Source: CAJMNU01 sp905214855
GTDB taxonomy: Bacteria; Bacillota; Clostridia; Lachnospirales; Lachnospiraceae
Reading direction: 5' to 3'
DNA length: 34,978 nucleotides
NCBI GenBank assembly: GCA_937890595.1
Contig: CALADM010000028.1
Span: 1 to 34,978, forward strand
Program-made: the position numbers and the translations under genes
Notes under the pieces: generated by a model
What the model was told of the DNA's origin: nothing
The model's database searches: none
What the model saw: the letters and a program-made list of their open reading frames with translations, nothing else
Shown: positions 8,349-13,951 of the stretch, one piece after another
Layout: every line of letters begins with the position of its first letter
Numbering within the stretch: the stretch's first letter is position 1

Positions 8349-8879
8349 ATGAAGAGAGAGAAAATCGAAGATTATGTAAGAAGCATTCCGGATTTTCCAG
8401 AACCTGGAATTATCTTCCGTGATGTGACTACGATTCTTCAGGATGCAGATGGGCTTGAAATGTCGATCAATGCACTTGCAGATATGCTGGAAGGTGTAGA
8501 TTTTGATGTTGTAGTAGGTCCGGAATCCAGAGGATTTATTTTTGGTGTACCAATTGCTTATAAAATGCATAAAGGTTTTGTACCAGTCCGTAAAAAAGGA
8601 AAACTGCCATGTGAGACGATATCTCAGACATATGAACTGGAATATGGAAGTGCAGAGATCGAGATGCATGCAGATGCGATCAAGCCAGGACAGAAGGTAG
8701 TGATCATTGATGACTTGATTGCGACCGGAGGAACGATTGAGGCAATCATCAAATTGGTGAGACAATTGGGCGGTGAAGTTGTAAAATGTTGTTTTGTGAT
8801 GGAACTTGCCGGATTAAACGGAAGAGATCGCCTGAAAGGGATTGATGTGGATTCTGCTATCATCTATGAAGGAAAATAA
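8349..8879 (+). CDS. apt: Adenine phosphoribosyltransferase
   Basis: Apt makes AMP from adenine and PRPP in purine salvage. The 176-residue length is standard. The N-terminal YVRSIPDFPEPGIIFRDVTTIL is typical, VVGPESRGFIFG holds the base-binding part, and VVIIDDLIATGGT (around residues 118-130) is the PRPP-binding loop. Its ribosome site (GGGAGGA) lies in the last codons of the GH28 gene, and only three bases separate the stop and start codons. Translation is therefore probably coupled to the pectin gene. In related Firmicutes apt sits between recJ and rel, so its place here reflects an interrupted ancestral order. Confidence 0.96.
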   Translation: MKREKIEDYVRSIPDFPEPGIIFRDVTTILQDADGLEMSINALADMLEGVDFDVVVGPESRGFIFGVPIAYKMHKGFVPVRKKGKLPCETISQTYELEYGSAEIEMHADAIKPGQKVVIIDDLIATGGTIEAIIKLVRQLGGEVVKCCFVMELAGLNGRDRLKGIDVDSAIIYEGK

Positions 8880-8906
8880 TCCATTCCAGCTTTTATAAGA
8901 TGTTAG

Positions 8907-8966
8907 TAAAAAACTATTACCTTTAGGTGAGGGCAGCTGATGGTGGAGTAAGTATATAGTTTTTTA
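8907..8966 (+). other. Long-range inverted repeat downstream of apt
   Basis: TAAAAAACTAT (8907-8917) is perfectly complementary to ATAGTTTTTTA (8956-8966) across a 38-base loop that holds short internal pairings (ACCTTTAGGT, CAGCTG). The A+T-rich stem and T6 run could form a first terminator or a 3'-end structure on the apt mRNA. I recognise no known RNA family. Confidence 0.4.
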
Positions 8967-8978
8967 GTGAGACGAGAG

Positions 8979-9017
8979 ACAGCCAAAGAAACAAAAAGGA
9001 GTTCTTTGGCTGTTTTT
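8979..9017 (+). terminator. Terminator of the GH28-apt transcript
   Basis: ACAGCCAAAGAA (8979-8990) pairs perfectly with TTCTTTGGCTGT (9002-9013), followed by more T residues. Confidence 0.88.
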
Positions 9018-9167
9018 GCATATCTGATGATATGATACATTTTGGGGATGGCTGTATTGCTGTATTAGGCTCTTGTCTAAAATGCCATAAAAAGGAAATG
9101 AAAAAAAATGTTTTTTATACTTTTTGATTAAACAGTGAAATTGTCTGAAAAAACAACATATAAAAAA

Positions 9168-9181
9168 TGAAAGCTCTTACA
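9168..9181. promoter_or_regulatory. Operator-like palindrome, degenerate
   Basis: TGAAAGCTCTTACA differs from the palindrome at 5894 at two positions and breaks the central CG of the cre consensus. It lies about 270 bases upstream of the predicted transporter transcription start. Confidence 0.45.
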
Positions 9182-9349
9182 ATTCTAAAAAAGAAAAAAG
9201 AAAGGAAAATAAGAAAAAATAATGACAAAAAAACAGTACTTTTGGCTTAAAAACAGCCATTTTGACTTAGATTTCAAGAAAAATGATTTTACCACTATTA
9301 TAATTTTACTAAAAATAGAGAAAAAAAGATAAAAAACTTGTGGAAAGAA

Positions 9350-9363
9350 TGAAAGCGCTCACA
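9350..9363. promoter_or_regulatory. Operator palindrome (cre / LacI-family type)
   Basis: TGAAAGCGCTCACA fits TGWAANCGNTNWCA at every position. It lies about 90-100 bases upstream of the predicted start at about 9450. For CcpA that spacing suits activation or DNA looping better than simple blockage. Confidence 0.65.
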
Positions 9364-9414
9364 TAAAAAAAGAAAGAAAATGTAATGTTTAGCCAAAAAA
9401 AACACGTTTTTCAC

Positions 9415-9443
9415 TTGCAAAATGATTGAAAATAGTATATACT
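9415..9443 (+). promoter_or_regulatory. Promoter of the sugar ABC transporter genes
   Basis: TTGCAA (9415-9420) and TATACT (9438-9443) have a 17-bp spacer. A start near 9450 gives a leader of about 140 bases that contains the tandem repeat and a hairpin before the ribosome site. Confidence 0.75.
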
Positions 9444-9468
9444 GCAAGAGAAGTCAAAAAGAAACAGC

Positions 9469-9503
9469 AAAATGTAAGTACTTTCTAAAATGTAAGTACT
9501 TTC
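9469..9503 (+). repeat. Two perfect 17-bp tandem repeats in the binding-protein leader
   Basis: AAAATGTAAGTACTTTC occurs at 9469-9485 and again at 9487-9503, giving an 18-bp period. Each copy has the palindromic core AAGTACTT. A second, looser pair beginning TTTCAAA (9500 and 9519) follows with a period of 19. They lie about 20-50 bases after the predicted transcription start and are probably regulator binding sites. Confidence 0.75.
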
Positions 9504-9546
9504 AAACATAACACAATGTTTCAAATATGACAAATGTAACCGTGAA

Positions 9547-9568
9547 GGTATGATTTGGGGATCATACC
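9547..9568 (+). promoter_or_regulatory. Hairpin directly upstream of the lipoprotein gene ribosome site
   Basis: GGTATGAT (9547-9554) pairs perfectly with ATCATACC (9561-9568) around a six-base loop, ending a few bases before AAGAAGGAGG. It could stabilise the 5' end or affect ribosome access. Confidence 0.5.
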
Positions 9569-9591
9569 AAAAAGAAGGAGGAACAGGCTTT

Positions 9592-11187
9592 ATGAAAAAA
9601 ACATTTCGTAGAGGGACAGCACTGGTATTAGGTGCAGCAATGTGTATGAGCCTTACAGCTTGCGGCGGTGGAAATAATGAGACCACAGCAGCTGCAGGTG
9701 GAAACACAGAGACAACAGCAGCAGGCAGCAGCACAGAGACAACAGCAGCAGCAAGTGATATTAAGAAACCAGAAAAACTGAAAGTTATGTTTGATGGTAC
9801 TGTATTCACAACAGAAAATGGACGTGATCAGTTTGAGGCAGCTCTGGAGAAAGAGCTGGGAATTGAACTGGAATTTATCCAGCCAGACCATTCCGCTTAC
9901 TATGATAACGTAAGTATGACATTTGCAGGCGGAGACATTCCGGATATCATCATGCTGGGAAGTTCCTATTACTGGAGCTATGCATCTCAGGGAGCTCTTT
10001 GGGATATGACATCTGCTTGGGAGAATTCTGATCTGAAGGCTTCCGGACGTGTGATCAACGAGGATATCATCAAAGGTCTGTATCTGGATGGAAAACTGTA
10101 TGGTTTCGCTCCGGCAAGAGGAAACGGATGTGTTACATACATCAAGAAACAGTGGTTGGACAATGTAGGTCTTGAGACTCCTACTACTTATGAAGAGTAC
10201 ATCAATGTACTGAAGGCATTTACAGAGGGAGATCCAGATGGAAACGGTACAAATGGCGATACTTTCGCTCTGACAGCTTCTGGTCTGATAGGTGCTGAGG
10301 CTCCATATACAAACTTCCTTCCAGAGTTCTATCAGGATGGATATCCGGACTTCTATAAGAACGCTGAAGGCGTTTGGGTAGATGGTTTCTCTGAGGATGC
10401 TATGGCAGCTGCTATGACAAGATTGAAAGAGGCTTATCAGGCTGGATACATTGATAAAGAGATCATCACAAATAAGACTTCTGACTGCCGTAACAAATTC
10501 TATGATAATAAGTGCGGTGTGTTCACATACTGGGCAGGAACATGGGCTAACAACCTGAAGATAAACCTTGAAGCAAAAGGTCTTGATGGCGAGTTGGTTA
10601 TCGTTCCTCCGATCAAAGAATTGGGCAACTATGTAGAGAGAACAGCTGCTAACGTTTGGTGTATCACTGCTAACTGCAAGAACCCAGAAGGTGCGTTCAA
10701 GTACTTCATCGAGCCGATGCTGGATGGTGGTACAGTACAGACACTGTGGAGCTACGGTGTAAAGGGAACTCACTGGGATGATAAGGCAGAGACTGTAACA
10801 TGGGGCGACAACAGCGCAACATATGAAGAGGGCGTATTCCATATGCTTCCTAACTTACAGACACCAACTACTCTGAACACAAAGAACCATATCGATCCAA
10901 TGCTGGCAATCGCTGGATTTGAAGGAGCAGATCCGGGTGAAGGTACTGTAGCTGAGATCGCAAAAACATCCCAGAAACAGTTCAATGACTGGGCAGTTCA
11001 GGCACATCAGAGCCCGAACTACGATGAAGCATACAATACTTACATCGCTGACCTGAACGATATCAGAAAGCCACTGGTTACAGAGGTTGTAACTGGAAAC
11101 CTTTCTGCTGAGGATGCAATCGCAAAATATCAGGAGCAGTCTGCTGATATGGTAGCTGAGATTCTGGAATCTTTAAATGCTCAGTAA
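9592..11187 (+). CDS. Extracellular solute-binding lipoprotein, CUT1 oligosaccharide type
   Basis: A 531-residue family 1 binding protein of the LplA/YtcQ type, which delivers oligosaccharides to a CUT1 ABC importer. Residues 1-23 form a lipoprotein signal peptide with lipobox LTAC, and Cys24 would be lipidated. A low-complexity linker of three ETTAA-type repeats (about 30-55) follows and would hold the protein off the membrane. KLKVMFDGTVF begins the mature fold. The ATG at 9592 has AGGAGG about 10 bases upstream. An earlier in-frame ATG at 9550 lies in the leader hairpin, before the signal peptide, and is rejected. Neighbouring pectin genes suggest unsaturated (rhamno)galacturonides as ligand, as for B. 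subtilis YtcQ. That is inference. Preferred codons (AAC, TTC, TAC) suggest high expression. Confidence 0.92.
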   Translation: MKKTFRRGTALVLGAAMCMSLTACGGGNNETTAAAGGNTETTAAGSSTETTAAASDIKKPEKLKVMFDGTVFTTENGRDQFEAALEKELGIELEFIQPDHSAYYDNVSMTFAGGDIPDIIMLGSSYYWSYASQGALWDMTSAWENSDLKASGRVINEDIIKGLYLDGKLYGFAPARGNGCVTYIKKQWLDNVGLETPTTYEEYINVLKAFTEGDPDGNGTNGDTFALTASGLIGAEAPYTNFLPEFYQDGYPDFYKNAEGVWVDGFSEDAMAAAMTRLKEAYQAGYIDKEIITNKTSDCRNKFYDNKCGVFTYWAGTWANNLKINLEAKGLDGELVIVPPIKELGNYVERTAANVWCITANCKNPEGAFKYFIEPMLDGGTVQTLWSYGVKGTHWDDKAETVTWGDNSATYEEGVFHMLPNLQTPTTLNTKNHIDPMLAIAGFEGADPGEGTVAEIAKTSQKQFNDWAVQAHQSPNYDEAYNTYIADLNDIRKPLVTEVVTGNLSAEDAIAKYQEQSADMVAEILESLNAQ

Positions 11188-11202
11188 TATAAGTTGTTTT
11201 CC

Positions 11203-11544
11203 ATACTGTGGGGATATTCCCCAAGTATTACCCTTCGGGGGTGCCTGATGGCAGTACAAAGTGTTTATGACAGTTTGCCGCAGGCGAAGAGGGATCCTGC
11301 GATATGGATCCCTTCTTATTTCATGTTAGTGTCCAACAGTGGGGAGCTGTTGGACGCTATTTAGGAACGGAGGATACCTGTTGTCAGGCTATCCGATGTG
11401 TGATGCAGGATGTAATGAGGAGTTTTACCTGCACAGATACTTGAGAAACACCTGGATGATGAATAGAAACAGTGAAGTACGATCACCGGTTTGGATGAAA
11501 AAGGTGTTCTTTTGTAACCTTGAGGGGGATGGAATATAGATTCC
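11203..11544 (+). ncRNA. Candidate structured RNA between lipoprotein and permease genes
   Basis: The 410-base gap after the lipoprotein gene has no credible gene but many consecutive inverted repeats. ATACT-TGGGGA (11203-11214, one bulge) pairs with 11218-11228. CCC-UUCG-GGG is at 11231-11240, GCC-TGAT-GGC at 11243-11252, and TTTGCC/GGCGAA at 11274-11288. GGGATCC/GGATCCC is at 11291-11312, followed by TTCTTATTT. A 12-bp stem is at 11328-11339/11347-11358. GGATACCTG-TTGT-CAGG(c)TATCC is at 11372-11394, TGCAGG/CCTGCA at 11404-11433, AACACCT/AGGTGTT at 11447-11508, and GGAAT/ATTCC at 11531-11544. It may protect the upstream mRNA, attenuate permease expression, or act as a small RNA. I recognise no known family. 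Confidence 0.5.
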
Positions 11545-11603
11545 GAGTTTGTAGCAAATGATAATGTATCTGTGAACAATTTTAGATAAGGTAGGTATTG
11601 CAT

Positions 11604-12557
11604 ATGAGTAAACAAAAGTCATCTGCCCCTATGAGAACAAGCTCAAAATCCTTAGGTGCCAGAATCCGTTATTACAGATGGTTCTATGTTATGGCACTTC
11701 CGGTTCTTATTCTGGTATGTTTATTTAACTATCTTCCTATGTTGGGGATCCGCTACGCTTTTTATGATTATAAGCCGATTGGTACACCTAAGTTTGTAGG
11801 ATTTAAACATTTTGAGACGATTTTCGCAAAGGAAGCATTCTGGAGCGCTTTCTTTAACACATTGCAGATCAGTGTAACAAAATTGTTACTGACAACACTT
11901 CTTGCGGTTGTAGTTTCCTTGATGTTAAATGAGATGAGAAACATTTACGCAAAGAAGACATTCCAGACAATTATTTATCTGCCGCACTTCCTTTCATGGG
12001 TTGTTGCTGCATCTGTATTCTCTTTGATCTTGTCCCCATCTGATTCTGGACTTGTGAATGCATTCCTGAAACAGATCGGTGTGATTGAAACTGGCGAGGA
12101 AATCTATTTCCTGGCAAGCAAGCAGTGGTGGCGTTTGATGTACTACATCATTGATGTATGGAAAGATACAGGTTGGGGAACTATTCTTTATCTGGCAACT
12201 CTGGCTGGAATCAGCCCGGATCTGTACGAGGCAGCCGAGATGGACGGTGCAAACCGTTGGCAGCAGCTTCGTTTCATCACTTTACCAGCATTGTACAATA
12301 CGATCATCACAGTTTTAATTTTGAATTTAGCAAAGGTTCTGAATCTGTTCGAACCAGTATTTGTATTATATAATGAAGCAGTTTATGATGTGGCTGACGT
12401 TCTGCAGACCTATATCTACCGTCAGACTTTCGGTGTCGGTGTTCCGAACTATGGTTATACAACCGCCGTTGGTCTGTTCAAGTCTCTGGTAGCTTGTATG
12501 TTGGTATTGGCTTGTAACTATGCAAGTAAAAAAGTCCGCGGCCGCGGTATTGTATAG
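11604..12557 (+). CDS. CUT1 sugar ABC transporter permease (LplB/YteP-like)
   Basis: An inner-membrane subunit of 317 residues and about six membrane spans, the first around FYVMALPVLILVCLFNYLP. The cytoplasmic coupling loop that docks on the ATPase is EAAEMDGANRWQQLRFITLP, a full match to the EAA-x3-G-x9-I-x-LP motif. The start is the ATG at 11604. A TTG two codons earlier also reads through, but the ATG is better placed after AAGGTAGG. It forms the translocation channel with the next gene product, whose ribosome site overlaps this stop codon. It follows the binding-protein gene across the hairpin-rich gap. Substrate is inferred from context as a pectin-derived oligosaccharide. Confidence 0.93.
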   Translation: MSKQKSSAPMRTSSKSLGARIRYYRWFYVMALPVLILVCLFNYLPMLGIRYAFYDYKPIGTPKFVGFKHFETIFAKEAFWSAFFNTLQISVTKLLLTTLLAVVVSLMLNEMRNIYAKKTFQTIIYLPHFLSWVVAASVFSLILSPSDSGLVNAFLKQIGVIETGEEIYFLASKQWWRLMYYIIDVWKDTGWGTILYLATLAGISPDLYEAAEMDGANRWQQLRFITLPALYNTIITVLILNLAKVLNLFEPVFVLYNEAVYDVADVLQTYIYRQTFGVGVPNYGYTTAVGLFKSLVACMLVLACNYASKKVRGRGIV

Positions 12558-12568
12558 GAGGTACAGGT

Positions 12569-13411
12569 ATGGGAAGAGAAAAAAAATTAACAATAGGCGA
12601 TGTACTTATTTATGCTGCTTTTGTATTGATTGCCCTGTTTATTCTGTTACCAATTTATAAAGTATTAGTAGACTCCTTGGATTTAAAGAGCGGTTATGGT
12701 ATGAGATTGTGGCCAGAGGCTTTCTCCTTCTTGGGTTATAAGATCATTCTTACAACAAAGTCTTTGTATCAGCCATTCCTGATCTCTGTTATCACAACAT
12801 TAGTTGGTACTCTGATGGGTCTTGCTATCGTAACTTTGGGTGCATATGTATTGATCCAGTGGGATATGCCAGGTAGAACATTCTTCTCCTATTTCCTGCT
12901 GTTCACCATGATCTTTGAGGGTGGTATGATCCCAACTTACTTGGTTATGAGACAGTTGAAGCTGATCAATACTCTTTGGGCTGTTATCCTTCCGATGAGT
13001 ATGAGTGTATATAACTTAGTTTTGATGAGAAACTTCTTCGAAGGTATCCCAGGAAGCCTTTTGGAGGCTGCACAGATCGACGGATGTTCCCCAATCGGAA
13101 TTTTCTTCAAGGTAGTGCTTCCTCTGTCTAAGGCAGCGTTAGCTTCTATTGGTTTGATGTTTGGTGTTGCTTTCTGGAACAACTATACAAACTTTAAGCT
13201 GTACATCAGCAATCGTGATCTGTATAACTTCCAGATGAAACTGCGTGATATGATGCAGGGTTCTGATATGGTACAGACTGCTGAGTCCATTGCAACTAAC
13301 ACACTGAACAACGCTGCAGTTATCGTTGCGATCCTTCCATTTATGATCATCTACCCATTCTGCCAGAATTATTTTGTACAGGGTGTAAACGTAGGTGCTG
13401 TAAAAGAATAA
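12569..13411 (+). CDS. CUT1 sugar ABC transporter permease (LplC/YtcP-like)
   Basis: The second channel subunit is a 280-residue MalG-family protein with about six spans, starting with VLIYAAFVLIALFILLPIY. The coupling motif reads EAAQIDGCSPIGIFFKVVLP, again complete. The C-terminal PFMIIYPFCQNYFVQGVNVGAVKE is typical of the YtcP/LplC group. AGGAGG lies 7 bases before the ATG and overlaps the stop of the preceding permease, so the two are translationally coupled. No ABC ATPase gene follows. As in other Firmicute CUT1 systems a shared MsmX/UgpC-type ATPase elsewhere in the genome is expected. A strong terminator ends the unit. Confidence 0.94.
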   Translation: MGREKKLTIGDVLIYAAFVLIALFILLPIYKVLVDSLDLKSGYGMRLWPEAFSFLGYKIILTTKSLYQPFLISVITTLVGTLMGLAIVTLGAYVLIQWDMPGRTFFSYFLLFTMIFEGGMIPTYLVMRQLKLINTLWAVILPMSMSVYNLVLMRNFFEGIPGSLLEAAQIDGCSPIGIFFKVVLPLSKAALASIGLMFGVAFWNNYTNFKLYISNRDLYNFQMKLRDMMQGSDMVQTAESIATNTLNNAAVIVAILPFMIIYPFCQNYFVQGVNVGAVKE

Positions 13412-13444
13412 GAGTATTATCCTAAAAGGATAAGATATCTATAG

Positions 13445-13488
13445 AAAAAGCCGTTTTGACAGACTTGTTCTGTCAGGACGGTTTTTTT
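13445..13488 (+). terminator. Terminator of the transporter operon
   Basis: TGACAGA/TCTGTCA and an outer CCG/CGG form a long hairpin (about 13450-13481) with a small internal loop, followed by T7. Confidence 0.9.
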
Positions 13489-13773
13489 CGCTGCGGATTT
13501 GTGTTATACTAAAATTAATTGTAATTACATAAACGACAAAAGAAGACAAAAAGACAGAAAAGAACGAAAAACAGCAGGGGAAGCGGGTATAAAGTACGGA
13601 AGTCTTGGCTAGGATTTCCTATATCAGAAAAACAGGGAGAATCCATTCATATCTTCAAGAAGTGGCTTGTATGATAAATGAAGAAATTGACTGGGTAATG
13701 TTGACTAAAAAAGAGTATTTGGGAGTGATAACTTTAAACTATATAGAGAAATCGGGAAGAATCAAATGTTTCC

Positions 13774-13802
13774 TTGCTTTTTTCGACAAAAAAAATTATA
13801 AT
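13774..13802 (+). promoter_or_regulatory. Promoter of the rel gene
   Basis: TTGCTT (13774-13779) and a perfect TATAAT (13797-13802) are 17 bp apart. The predicted start near 13809 gives a leader of about 140 bases. Confidence 0.78.
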
Positions 13803-13829
13803 GCTTACTATATTCTACTATAAATAGAT

Positions 13830-13907
13830 GTATCCGCTGTTCTATTCATAGAATGGGAAGTAGTGTCTAAGACATTTTTAAGTGATAGCCAGATATAGGG
13901 CGGATAC
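13830..13907 (+). other. Branched RNA leader upstream of rel
   Basis: GTATCCGC (13830-13837) pairs perfectly with GCGGATAC (13900-13907) and closes two smaller hairpins, TTCTA/TAGAA (13840-13853) and TGTC/GACA around 13864-13874. Together they form a three-way junction ending before the ribosome site. It is riboswitch-like in shape, but I match it to no known class. Confidence 0.45.
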
Positions 13908-13951
13908 AAGTGCCAAAAAATAAGCCAAAGTCGCAGAAAAAGGGTGAGAGT

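Larger units (their letters stand above)
9018..9414. other. A-rich non-coding region upstream of the transporter genes
   Basis: About 400 bases without a credible gene, very rich in A on the plus strand. Apart from two operator-like palindromes (9168 and 9350) I see only a short inverted repeat (TGGCT/AGCCA near 9242-9260). The A-tracts suggest intrinsically curved DNA upstream of the transporter promoter. Confidence 0.5.

Noticed and set aside
8058..8765. Open frame of 235 codons on the minus strand across the GH28-apt junction
   Set aside because: It overlaps two well-supported genes, and its sequence is rich in Cys, His and Phe as expected for the complement of coding DNA.
9628..10842. 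Open frame of 404 codons on the minus strand within the binding-protein gene
   Set aside because: It is antisense to a lipoprotein gene with clear signal peptide and family features. The predicted protein is Cys/Ser-rich with no domain, and there is no ribosome site.
11339..11539. Possible 66-residue gene between the binding protein and permease
   Set aside because: The start is a GTG inside a 12-bp hairpin with no ribosome site, and the frame crosses several inverted repeats. The structured-RNA reading explains more.
13605..13823. Possible 72-residue gene upstream of rel
   Set aside because: It would need a TTG start without a ribosome site, and the strong rel promoter (13774-13802) lies inside it.
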